The translations under genes were made by a program, and so were the position numbers. The notes under the pieces were generated by a model. It did not search any database. It saw only the letters and a list, made by a program, of their open reading frames with translations, and had not been told where the DNA came from. From positions 11,084,501 to 11,148,500 of the forward strand of contig CM051517.1 of assembly GCA_028015205.1 (NCBI GenBank): a DNA stretch of 64,000 bases. Direction: 5' to 3'. Shown piece after piece: positions 37,255-48,193 of this stretch (positions are counted from its first letter, which is position 1; every line of letters starts with the position of its first letter). Origin of the DNA: Mytilisepta virgata (lineage: Eukaryota > Mollusca > Bivalvia > Mytilida > Mytilidae).

Positions 37255-37520
37255 GTAATGCCAATAAAAACTATTGATTGTAAATTTGTTGATATAAACA
37301 ACCAACAAAATGGATAACGGGAAAGCTCAACAATGACACAGCAATCAATCAACTCTACCCAACACACGGACCCCGGAAGAAAAATAATATAAAAGGGCAC
37401 TAAACACAAACATTAACACAGGATAGTCTGACTTGGTACAGTGGTAAGGTTAAACCAGTTTAATTAGTACCAAACCTCCCCTTTATCTATCCTGACACTC
37501 TGGTGTTAAAAAAAACCCAT
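37255..37520 (+). repeat. dispersed repeat shared with 32640-32830
   Basis: Contains AACACAAACATTAACACAGG, ATAGTCTGACTTGGTACAG, GTGGTAAGGTTAAACCAG and ACCAAACCTCCCC. The order of words matches the 32.7-kb copy. Confidence 0.5.
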
Positions 37521-38041
37521 TATTTTGAAATGGCGTCCTACATATCGTCAAAAACATATATTACACGATATTTACCCTTTTAGCACATGCGTATAGAGGC
37601 TTTTATATTAAACGCGAATTGTGTGAATTTAAACTGGAAAAATTTTCTTTTTTCACACGAAATTGTTTATCTTTACTCAGAAATCATGCGCTACAACCAT
37701 GCTTGTGTACAACAACAGTTATGATAATGTTGTTCACTGCAATATATAGACCGTTTTACGTAGGCTGCGCCATCGTGATTTTTGAACGGCGTGACGGTTA
37801 CCACGGTTAGTGTGTGAAACATGTTTCATTTATTTTTTTGGTAAAAGATGAATTGCATAACTTGAATGTGCAAATGGTTATCTGATGAGAATAGTTTTAT
37901 TCAAAATATGTTCTTAAAAGGACCGAATGCAACATATTAATCGCAAGAGAAATCGAAAGGTCACCAATGTCAGATACATATAGGACAACTCAAATGAGCA
38001 AAATTAGCGTATTAGAATAGAAATAATTCATGAGGGTTATA
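37521..38041. other. intergenic, no gene recognised
   Basis: No gene; the 63-codon frame at 37619-37810 lacks any motif. Confidence 0.4.
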
Positions 38042-38190
38042 GAAGTGACGTCATTTACACCTGGGCTTGGTCTTCATATTGGTATTTTATTTAAACAAAG
38101 GCTGGACCTTCATATTAGTATTTTATAGCTTGCTATCGCTCGGTAAAAAATACAAGTATACGAATATAAGGCCCATACGTAAATGACTTC
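38042..38190. mobile_element. imperfect fold-back element
   Basis: Left arm 38042-38089 (GAAGTGACGTCATTTAC...TTCATATTGGTATTTTA) and right arm 38144-38190 (TAAAAAATACAAGTATACG...GTAAATGACTTC) are inverse complements with indels. The loop has GCTTGCTATCGCTCGG. It is preceded by AAATAATTCATG, the outer word of the 33974-34153 element. Confidence 0.6.
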
Positions 38191-38505
38191 AACTCTATAT
38201 TTCGTAACTATAAAAGCCAATACAGTATGATTAACAACAAGGAGACCGCTTGCTAGAACTGCAGAATGTGGTTAGACGTTACATAATTTAGGGTCCGAAT
38301 GTGCTCATTTTAACAGTAAAAATAGTTATGGCTCTCATAGATGCAAGTCGGATAGTGTCGCTCTATGACTTTGGTAATAAAGATATACACATGATAAGCA
38401 CTTTTCTGTAGGCTGGGTATTTAGCTAAAAGAAGTTAATATCTATTATAAGACTTTTTGAAAGTATTAAGCAGCTTGTGAAATATATAACCCTTTAATAG
38501 ATTTA
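38191..38505. other. intergenic, no gene recognised
   Basis: AT-rich, featureless. Confidence 0.4.
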
Positions 38506-39249
38506 TATACCCGCACTTTCGAATGAAAGTTCGTGTATATTGTAGTTGCGGTCGTCCGTCCTTCCGTCTGTCCGTCTGTCCTTCCGTCCGTCACACCTTC
38601 TTGTGACGCAAAATCCTCCTTCACTGTTGAATTTTTACCAGTTTTTGTGCCATATTGATGCTTACTAACTGAAGAAGCGCAATAAGGTTTTGGAATTCCA
38701 AATTTTTAAAAGAGGGCCTGGGAGGCACCAAAAGGGCCAAATTATACAAAGAGCCTTGTGACGTGAACTCCTCTTTCATTTTTTAATTTAAACCATTTTT
38801 ATTGTTGCCATATTGTTGCTTACCAACTGTAGATGCGCAATAAGGTTTTGGAATTCCAAATTTTTTTAAAGGGAGGTGGGAGGGAAAAAAAGGGTCGAAA
38901 CAGAAAAAAACCATAATTAATAAAATTTATCTAAAGGAAAAAAAATTGAAAAAATTTGTAAATTTCAATTCAAGGGACTATAGCTCCCTAAAAGGGTCCA
39001 AATAGTTTAATTACAGTAAAAGTGGGTTTTGATATATTTGTGAAAAGGTTATTTGTTAGAAATGCAAACTGTAAGCATGCTTTTATTTTGCATTTTGAGG
39101 ATTTAAAGGGCCAAAAAGTTCGATTACAGTAAAAGTGGGTTGTGATATATCTCTGCAAAGGTTATTTTTTACAGAGGCAAACTGTACTGCAATGAAAACT
39201 GAAAATGTTAAGAATGTTTGTTCACAAATAAATGTGGGGTGCGGGTATA
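38506..39249 (+). mobile_element. non-autonomous repeat element with hairpin head (TATACCCGCA family)
   Basis: Perfect 10-bp terminal inverted repeat TATACCCGCA (38506-38515) / TGCGGGTATA (39240-39249). The left end at once folds on itself: TATACCCGCACTTTC-GAAT-GAAAGTTCGTGTATA, two mismatches. A GTCCGTCC / GTCCGTCTGTCC tract follows. Then come two diverged direct units of about 155 bp (each with GCGCAATAAGGTTTTGGAAT) and a pair of GTAAAAGTGGGTT-like units. TAGATTT flanks at 38498 and 39261 may be a target duplication, which would put the right end at 39260. No open frame. Same layout as the elements at 5754 and 57560. Confidence 0.7.
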
Positions 39250-39344
39250 GCCCCTACCTCTAGATTTTAGTTATTATATGGTTTTGTTCGTTAAAATGTT
39301 CTAACCTTCAGCAATTTCGTGCAAAACGTGATATGTACACACCA

Positions 39345-39880
39345 TACGATAGTGCCACAGGCACGTGTCCTTCCAAAAATGGGAAGTTAGTTATTGGAAA
39401 ATTAAAGTCGTCCCTTTAATCATAAATTTAAGTTTGCATCTCTCCATTTTCGATATTTATACTAAGATCTAGAAAGGAACAGCATTCATTTTAGCTTTGT
39501 TCAAATGTAGCTCTTTTGGGTAATTGTCTTTTGCATATTTAAGAAACTCGAGGTTATCAACAGTAAGTATATCATCAAGTTTACGTGCAGTTATTTGTTA
39601 AAAATACCAATAAATTTATCAATATTTTTGTATTTCAACTTTAAGGAGTTTTTTTATAAAAAAAACTATTCATAACAATATAAAAATAAGTCGGCAATAA
39701 GAGAAGCACAGTTTTTACCCATAGGAATCCCAAAGTCCTTTCGATACACAATATTGCTAAAACGAGCAAAAGTGTTATCCAGCAAGAATAGTAGGGCAAT
39801 GATCATGTCATCGCTTGTTCATCTGTTATCTTTAGGGTTTTGATGTTATGGACATTCCCTATGTTTTTGTTGCTTGGAAA
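39345..39880 (-). pseudogene. decayed Penelope-like reverse transcriptase (family B)
   Basis: Read on the - strand in shifting frames, it yields blocks matching the 3690-4440 relic: a GFLWVKTV / PTYFYIV degenerate core (around 39690-39740), KRQLPKRATFEQS (around 39490-39540) and DDFNFPITNFPF (around 39385-39425). Many stops and frameshifts. Non-functional. Confidence 0.65.
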
Positions 39881-42167
39881 TTCTTTTGCCGATATTGAAA
39901 TCAGAAAATGTTTAGCAAAGAAACACATTTGAAGCGTGCATTGTGCACTGTGAGGTTATGTGTTGTTTAATCTGTCTGTATATTTATTCAATTTTATTGA
40001 TAACATTTCTTATTCTCTCTCGATCTCCAATATCTATTTTATGTTAATTGCCTTGTATGTAGATACTGAATGTCAAAGCAAGCTTAAATTAATAACTTTA
40101 AACGAACACGATTTTAATGTCGATCATTTATCATTCAGTATATTAAAATTTTGTTCACAAATGACGCTTTTCATGAATGAAATACAAATATTTGTCAGAA
40201 AAAAGGAACACGTGAAATTGTAAATTTGTCCAGAAAAGACTTTGTAATCCAGGTAAACTACCGATTGTTGTCGCCTGGATTATAAAGTGTTGATATATAA
40301 ATGTTAAAACTCCAGGGTGGCATATTGTCCCCACAGAGCTGTATTACTTAACAAAACATATATCCATGTGTCTTTTCAAGCCTTTTCGCACCTGGCGATT
40401 TAAATTCAAATTTCGAACAAAATTTTTGATAGTACTTTTTAATTGACTTTTTGCAACATAACAAAATGCTCACTAACATTTTATTTTTCATTCATTTATT
40501 TTTTAAGTGCTCTTTTGACACACAACACGATGTAACGGTCATTTTACGCTGAAAATATTCTAATAATGCTTGATATTGAGATTTATATGTTGCTTGAATT
40601 AAATTTTGTCAGTTAAAATTTGAATTCGGGGTTTGGTTCTCAGGTGTTAACACAAGGAAGATGGCTAAGCATTTGAATAAAGGATTAAGTAGAAGAACAG
40701 GTGTGGGTTTCATACAATTAATTTTCTACTTTCAAAATATTCCTCATACAAGTTATTAAAGGGTACGTAAGGTTGTGCCAGGGATGTCGTATTAAGGCAG
40801 TTGTTTACTTATCATAAATACCTCTGCCAGTACATTTCATGACCGAGCATCCAGTATACGTGTAATTTTTAAATTTAATATAGGATTAATCTGGGTTGAA
40901 TAAAACTCCTTATCAGTGTGGACACCTTACACAAAAAACGTCTTATATTACAGAACATTTGTTAATGTAAGAAATATAGGTCTTTCTGTGAACTTTGATG
41001 GAAACATTCCAGTTATGCATTTGTGGTATCTTCAGTTATGTGTATACCTTAGGCCTGTTAAATTATTTTAGAATGATAATTCAGTAAAGGTGTAATTTTA
41101 CTTAAAAGGACGAAAACTTGAATTGTTGAAAAAAAAGAAAGAGAACCTGCTACATATTTTTTTTAAGATACTTGCTAAAATGCTAATCCATACCTCCAAA
41201 ATAATTGAAATATTTCATCGTATTCAAAATTCTACAAATGTTATTTTCTCAGAATTCTCACCCCTTCCACCCAAAGAAAAAGAGACAACAACACACCCCA
41301 AAGATTTTCTTACATGTTAGTCATTTAAGGTTGACAAATACCTAAATGCATTCCGAACTATTATAGAATTAATTTCTAATTTATTTCACACAAATTATGC
41401 AATTATACATATTAATTAATTTCTAATTCATTTCATTTCTGTGTGAAATATTTCACTTAATTATAAAAAAAATTAAAAGACATTTATTAATGATAAAATT
41501 GTACTAACAATCGACTATTTTTTGTAAGTGCACATCTGTATGCAAATAAAGATCCTACAACAGATAGATCGTTTACATGCAAAATATAACATTAAATCGA
41601 ATGGGTAATTAACATGAAACCAGAATAAGATTGACAAAGTATCATAACAATAGAGCGTGGCCTAATATCACAACCACACCCCCCCCAAAAAAAATCCTTA
41701 CAAAATAAAAAAAGAGACAAAGTTGAGGGGGTGGAAAGGGGTGTCTCACTCACACCTCCCGTCACCTTTCTCCATCCTCCCACTCCCCCCCCACACCTTC
41801 TTCCAACATTTTCCTCCCTTCTTGTTAAAAATCTCAAGTACTTTTCTTTAACGTAATCACTTAGATAGTGTCCAACCCCTCTTCTCCCATATCTCTATTT
41901 GCTGCCCGTGCCTATTTCCATGTGTTGTTTCATTTAAGTCACTTTCAGTTATATCGAATGCTTATTCTTATATGGTGTGCCCTCTTGCTGTATATATCCT
42001 TCTATTTTTTTTTTTTTTTTTGGTGTCGGGGGGGGGAGGAGTTTTGTCCCATTTTTTCAATTTCTCCTCTCCACTTCCCGCCCCTCCTTCTCCAACCTCA
42101 CGCCCCCTTCCTCCCCTCTTCCACCCTTCTGTCTCTCACCTCTCTATTTGCTGTCCGCTCCTCGCAG
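39881..42167. other. intergenic, pyrimidine-rich toward the right
   Basis: AT-rich to about 41,670, then C8-A8 (41679-41694), T17 with a near-adjacent G9 (42005-42036) and a long C/T-rich strand bias to 42160. The open frames of up to 106 codons at 41868-42297 are low-complexity translations of this tract. Confidence 0.4.
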
Positions 42168-42297
42168 TTATGCTGGATCTATTGATGACTCGTATACTCT
42201 ATTAAAACAGAAAGTAGAACAAACAGAAAAAGAGGACATAGAACCAAACGAACTGTACAGTAAAATTATGAAGCTTACTTGGGACTATTATAACTAG
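42168..42297 (+). CDS. candidate terminal exon, unknown protein
   Basis: A ~100-nt pyrimidine tract ends in CTCGCAG, a good splice acceptor. After one phase nucleotide a 42-codon frame runs to TAG at 42295. It begins YAGSIDDSYTLLKQKVEQ, is charged and probably helical, and ends KLTWDYYN. The amino-acid make-up differs from the surrounding T-rich shadow frames. No upstream partner exon was found, so it may be an exon of a gene mostly destroyed or missed, a pseudogene piece, or chance. Function unknown. Confidence 0.25.
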
Positions 42298-42311
42298 TTA
42301 TAATAGTCCCA
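42280..42311. repeat. perfect 32-bp palindrome
   Basis: TGGGACTATTATAACT followed by its exact inverse complement AGTTATAATAGTCCCA, with no spacer. It overlaps the stop codon of the candidate exon. Confidence 0.9.
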
Positions 42312-45300
42312 GAGATTACACACGACAAAACAAATGTACAATTATCACAAAGCTTTTTTCTTATCTTATCCTTCATTTAAACAATCGAAGAATGAAGTGA
42401 AGAAAAAATGTCTCCGGAAAACACCAAGAGAAGAAGGGTACGGTAAGATAAAACAAAATATCATTCAGATAATTAAAACATTCACCATGCAAGAAACAAC
42501 TAGAGTAATGACTGCAAAAATAAATTTTAAAAATCTCTACTAAAACGAAGAGAACAGCATGAAATTCCAAAATGTAGGCAGAAATAAAAATTCTATGATA
42601 AAATGTTTGATGCCCATATCAATAGATCATTCCTAACCAGCAGCGCCTTATGGTTGAAACAATAACTCATTTTTCCTCTTATATTATAATTAGTTTTATA
42701 TGAGACTGGAGCGGATTTGTTAACTAGCCATTCATTGTAGTATCTCAGAACGTTTATAACTATTAGAAGCATTGGAACACGGACAAAATATATACAGGAA
42801 ATCGCTGACATGCAAGAAATAACACAGCTAGGGATAAGTTTTCCTTTGAATTTTTTAGAAAGAAAATTTACTTCTATACATAAAAGAAAAATATAAAACT
42901 TGGATTACGCTTCTACTTATATTGTATTTAAATAAACGGCTAAATTCCAATGAACATAAAGATACGATTAAACGAGCATTTCTACTGTTGCCTGAAATCA
43001 ATAGAGTATTAAATGCGACTGAAACTAGTATCTGTGGCAAACGTAATGATTCCTATGTTAATAACCATTCATGACTAATTAACATACTACCTAGTTTCAT
43101 AACAATTTTACAACAGCAATTTTTAGTATCAGTGAGTTGCTGATATATCACCATCTGAGGTATCTACTCAACAGTACCAATAAAAACATATCGATAACTG
43201 TGTCATTACAAACTTTATAATATTAATTTTGCTTACGCCTCGCCCGATACGAAATTTTTTCAGACACTCTATTTATTCCCGTATCCCCCGCCCCTCCTGT
43301 AACTGACTGTATAACTCATAATATCACGCCTCACTAGCAGTACTCGACGCTTAATACGTGGAAATCGAAAAAATAACCCAAAGTATTGAACCAAAAAAGA
43401 AAAGTTAAAGCCAAATGCCATCCAAGTTGAAATAACGTCAAAACTCCAGTTCCAGAATATAATTTGGTGATATCATATGGGATTCAATGTAACAATAGAT
43501 ATTGAATTTCTGTGATACAAATGGTGTTTCCCAGTGTATTAAAGATCATTTAACCACCTCTTAGATTTTGATTTTCAGTAAATTTTCTTCGGAGATGGAA
43601 TGTTGTCTCCTTGGCCTTCTCCTCTTTGAACTAATCATGTACATGTCTTGTCAAAATTCATCAAGGACAATAAGGTGGGAATCCGAAACAATAACTCCAA
43701 GTTTTGTAAAGCAGATTTGAATCCAAAATTACCAAAAAGTTTAAAACATTGTAAGGACAGAACTGCATCCGAGAGAAATTGTCCTTGGATGTAGTTTTAA
43801 AATTTTGAAAACTTTATAATATTACATTTCTACCCAACCTTTATTATTGCCTGGATCCCTAGTGCTCATTATTGTCTATCTGTGACAAGTTCTCCCTTTT
43901 TTCTGGTCGTGCCACTTTTATATGCCGGGCGAGACATGCATGGCATTAGTTATTTCAAAATGGAACATTTAATTTTTACAAAAAATTGTGGTATCGACTT
44001 TGGTGCGCATTGCGACAAATGTTTCCTTATAACGACTCAGAACTAAATAATAAGATGAAAAACTTTTAAAATATGAAACTATTCTATGCAATAATGGAAC
44101 ATAATACATAAATAATACTAGTCGAAGCAGCACCGCTGCATATCCCCGCGCTACTCTCGTGTTTTTGAAATCCATACAATCCAAACTAATTCTGTTGCTA
44201 TAGTGATTCCAAATATATATGGTTGCTAAGTAGAAATCACAAATAAAGTAGTCTTACAGGAAATTTACTAAAATTGGAATCAAATATTTTTTAAATTCAA
44301 CTTTTTTGTTTTATCAAGACCCATACCTGATACTGAATGTAATGTTTTAATACCTCGATAATTTTAATTCTTCTCGCCAAAATCATAATAATTGACACAT
44401 AATCAAAAGTGAAATGAAGACATGACGATCCTGGTCACTTAAAAAGATGAAAATTAACATTATTTTTCTATTAGATACATGATTGATATATTTTTTTATC
44501 ATGAAATGTAGCAGAGTTATTTTCTTATAGATTGTCTAGAAAGACTATATATGGCTGTTTCTGAAAAAAAAAATTATTTGGAGATATGTCATTTCCCAAA
44601 TTAAAAGAACACAATAATAAACCTACAGTGACAGAAAAATATGGAAAACATTGAATGCTAAATTTATTTTAAAATATGCATGATATGCTGATATAAATGG
44701 TAGATTGTACTTACTCTTCCAGTGCAATATTAAGTATGAAAAATACATTTTCATTGATTTACCAAAACCGATAGATTCAGTTTGAATATTTACAGTATTT
44801 CGCGATAGCCCATACTGTATTGTATCAAATGAACGATAACTCTAAAAAATAATTAGTAATATCCAATGTAACTAGAGGTTTGGAAATATGAAAATAAAAG
44901 TAAACATTTCTGTGAATAACTTTTCTTTAACTCTTGCTTGAAATTGTAAATATATATTGTTTAACTATTGACACTGCATCAAATAAAAGATAGAAAAATA
45001 AGCACTTAATACACCATTCATTACCATCCTATATAACAATTAAATTCAGATGTCAACTTCATGTAAGTATTTTATTTTTTCCTTAGTAGGAAATCATTTC
45101 AATTTTTAACCAATTACTCTTAATTAACTGTTTTAGATACGAGAACTTTATAACACCCACATCCCTGTTTTAATGAACCTAGTACTATTTGGACAACTTT
45201 CACGAATTTCCAATCTGTCGTCATCACGTATACTGTAGTTTTCAACCTATATATATCATTCAAACACGGGATGCAGTTTACACTAATGATATGGAAGCGA

Positions 45301-45539
45301 GTGTTTGATTTTGGATGGAGAGAAGCATTGATGTCGGATCCTATATATATCTTTTTACGAAGTGTTACGGCACAAACCTAGAATTTTTTGTTTTCGAAAT
45401 ATACAAGCTCATACAATATATAGCATGATATAGTACTATCTGATTTCGTGTAAAATCGGATTCAGTTATGCATTTATTAGTTTTTTTTCAAAATCTTTCA
45501 TTTTTTCCTACAAAAATAAAATTACTGTCTTGAAAAAGG
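42312..45539. other. intergenic, one dispersed repeat copy
   Basis: AT-rich. A 'CAGCAGTGCTCG'-type repeat copy is near 43325-43365 (CTCACTAGCAGTACTCGACG). Open frames of up to 72 codons show nothing recognisable. Confidence 0.4.
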
Positions 45540-45925
45540 TAAAGTCAAGAAATACCAAAGGGATATTCGAAGGAGAGAAAAATCGTAACAACAGACAAAC
45601 TCCGGAGAACAACGAAGACAAGACCAAAACAATACATGCACCACAATTAAAAACTAAAAACATATGAACAACATGGACCCCACCAAAAAAAAAGGGTAGT
45701 TTCCTGCAGGACACCCGCCATGCTGCCCATGTCAAATCCGGCGTGAGGAAGGGATAATATCAATGGAACAGGTCCATTTTCATTTGGGAAACGGTTTTTT
45801 TTCATACCTGTCAACCAAGTCATGATGACGCCCATAAAACTTTAATAAGGATGACTTCAGCTTAGGAGTAACATACTCCTGTCTGAGCAACTTTTCTGTC
45901 AGGAGCCGGGAGAAAAAAAGTTTCT
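45540..45925 (-). pseudogene. Penelope-like element, 5'-truncated (copy 4)
   Basis: On the - strand, 45925 to about 45790 translates to LLTEKLLRQEYVTPKLKSS then LLKFYGRHHDLVDRYEKK, the C-terminal end of the PLE reverse transcriptase seen at 35139-36057. It runs into the same ~250-bp 3' untranslated tail ending CTTGACTTTA at 45540. Only the last ~40 codons remain; the polymerase core is missing. The - strand frames of 62 and 75 codons here are shadows. Confidence 0.8.
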
Positions 45926-46609
45926 TAATTATCTCCGATGATACGGGTATTTATACAAACCCATAGATTAGAAATATTTTACATGTAAAATCATGTGCCA
46001 TATTGCCCATTTAACCGATGATTAGAAGTCTATAACTGAATAACTGAAAGTCACTTATCATGTTTAAATATCTGTCGAAATATTAGGGACATGGAATCAG
46101 AATCACTTGGGAGAAGGTTTAAGTTATTCATCTTAAAATTTCATGGGCAATTATTCTTATTCTTATTGTTATTCTTAAACAGTTAAACTGTGTTTTTTTA
46201 AACTGACTTGTGTTGGACCTTAATATTTGGAAAATCCAGCGCTATCCAGATTTAAAATATACTATATGTTCAGAGACATCCTTGGCGAATGTAACTGGGC
46301 GACCTTTTCCGTTGAATTTGAAAAAAGAAACCAAAAGCCAAATTTATAATATTTTTGCAGCAATTATAGCTAATTACATGTTCTACTCAAGATTAAAAAT
46401 GTTTTTAACAATATATAAGATTTTAGTTCATCATTTTAATCAGCAGGAACTGTATATATATGATCCCTGTAATCAGTTACTAGCTGAGTAATAGAAAGAA
46501 GAAGATGCTCAAGTAGCTGAGATCCCGGCATCATCAGCTGGTGTTTGGGAGGGGAAATAATCAGACAAAATCAGACAAGTAAGTATGAATTTGATCTTCT
46601 CGTTGGGTA
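45926..46609. other. intergenic, no gene recognised
   Basis: The 93-codon frame at 46210-46491 has no recognisable motif. A second short frame just after it (EDAQVAEIPASSAGVWEG, about 46502-46560) looks protein-like, but too short to support a call. Confidence 0.35.
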
Positions 46610-47990
46610 TAAAAGAAATGAACTTTTATTTGTCATTAAACATAAACATATAGTTTGTGACAAAGACATACAAATACATATAAAGCAAATTTGGAGACCA
46701 AATATTATACGCATAAGTATTAGTAACAGACATTATAACATATCAAATGAATTATGAGACTTCTGCCCTCAGTTCTAATGACTGCTTTAAAAAGAAGCCA
46801 ACCATTCTAATATGTTTATTATTTGTTGGGTTAAGCAAAAAGACCAGTTTTTCATCATCTGTCATGTTTATAAATTCTCTATTTTCAAGCTTAAGACTAT
46901 TAAACAAAGCTTCCCTTATTTTACTATTGGTTTTACAATATATTTCTAATTGAAAATAATGGATCTGTAAGATAAAACTCTCCTTTGGGAGATGGATTTG
47001 ACTTCTTATATAGATAGAATTTACTATTTTCATCATATCCATTTATTCTATCTAAAAATATCTTTTTAAATTTCTCATTTACACCATTTTTTTATAGAAG
47101 ATTTCAAAAGTTTTACATCCTTTAATGACTTGCAACTAGAAATATTGTCTCCATTTTCTACTTCTGAAACAATATCTTTAACGAAGGTGTACCAGCTGTA
47201 AGTGCCTTGATTGTCAAGTGCTTTAGTAAGTTCAAAAGATTCTTTGAGCAATGGATTTATATCATTTGTGTGAAGTCTTGCTAGATATAGAAGTGATTGA
47301 CTATGTATGAAGTTTTCAATAGGATATCTTCCTAATTCTGTTCTCACACCAATATTTGAAGAAGATTTCTTTGTCCCTAATAGAGACTTACAAAAACTTA
47401 AGTGTACTTTTTCTAAAGAAGTTTTATCCACAAAGGAAATATAATCTACTCTATTATTTGTCTGGGCTGCTCTCTTTTTTGTCCTATAAAAGGGCAAATA
47501 GTAGTCCATAAAAGAAATCTCAGAACTATAAGTTAAAATTGGTCTAATTAATTTATCAAATAAGTTATTCATTACTTTAACAGGGAAATTCCCCATAGAC
47601 ATGGCTTTTTCTCTAAGTAAAAATAATACCTTTCTTGCCTTTTTTGCTAGATCATTTAGACTAGACTTTAGATTACCATTGCTTTTTAATAAGCATCCTA
47701 AAAATTTATACTCGAAAGTATTTTGAATTCTCTCATCATTAAAACTGATGAATGAATCAGAATTTATACAATTATTTTGAACTATCATAGTTTTCGTCTT
47801 TTTAACGTTTAAAGTTAGCTGCCACTTTCCACAATATTCACTTAAATTATTTACACTTGTTTGAAGACCTTCTTTACTTTCTGAAATGATAAGTAGATCA
47901 TCTGCAAATGACAGAGAACCAACTTTTGAGTTTAGAAGAATTGAAGGTTGACAATCATCCCTGTCAAGAAAACGAAACTTTGGAACTGTT
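46610..47990 (-). pseudogene. 5'-truncated non-LTR retrotransposon (LINE), reverse transcriptase C-terminal half
   Basis: Reading starts inside the reverse-transcriptase domain near 47985. LDRDDCQPSILL leads to SLSFADDLLIISES, the FADD catalytic box (about 47895-47910), then YCGKWQLTLNVKKTKTM. The uninterrupted frame 47788-47075 continues with FEYKFLGCLLKSNGN and LIRPILTYSSEI, typical of LINE C-termini. A stop after KKWCK at 47075 and a frame change separate the last part (47042-46752), which ends in REFINMTDDEKLVFLLN. The 3' end has AATGACAAATAAAAG at about 46624-46638. The 5' half (endonuclease, RT fingers) is absent. Clade not resolved (CR1/jockey-like). It ends within about 60-100 bp of the promoter of the divergent gene at 48178. 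Confidence 0.85.
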
Positions 47991-48000
47991 AGCTCGGAAT

Positions 48001-48177
48001 TTCAGGTGTGGTTCCGTGACCGACTTTAATATTATGTGTGTCACGTGATAAGACTGTTTTGGTAACATGGCCGACGAACTTGTAATTAGATCTTTCTCAA
48101 GTTTCACAACATATTACGTCAACAGGAGTATGTCAGTGGACTAAACAATTAGCAAATTTTATGACCAAGTCACTAAA
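48001..48177 (+). promoter_or_regulatory. inferred promoter and 5' leader of the CCDC142-like gene
   Basis: Just upstream of the inferred start are a CACGTG E-box (TCACGTGAT, 48041-48049) and AACATGGCCG (48064-48073), which resembles the YY1 initiator-type site. A 25-codon upstream ORF, MADELVIRSFSS..., runs 48067-48144 in frame with the main start and ends in TAA (48142-48144). The stop shows that the main frame cannot begin further upstream in this exon. No TATA box was recognised. The transcription start is not determined. Confidence 0.4.
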
Positions 48178-48193
48178 ATGTTAGAAATGTCTG
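48178..48193 (+). CDS. exon 1 coding part
   Basis: ATG TTA GAA ATG TCT G, then donor GTAAGA. The in-frame TAA at 48142 closes the upstream frame. Joining to 52281 gives MLEMSDNFDMDEYY without a break. A short coding exon followed by a ~4.1-kb intron; a second ATG (48187) or the exon 2 ATG at 52292 could also serve. Confidence 0.55.

Noticed and set aside
38564..38596. GTCCGTCC tract as a simple microsatellite
   Set aside because: It is an integral, position-conserved part of the repeat element 38506-39249, with counterparts in the other two families.
41868..42297. Overlapping frames of 77-106 codons rich in F, P and S
   Set aside because: Low-complexity C/T tract read in three frames; only the last 42 codons, after a splice acceptor, look protein-like.
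46210..46491. 93-codon frame as a gene
   Set aside because: No motif, no splice context, AT-rich codon use like the surrounding intergenic DNA.
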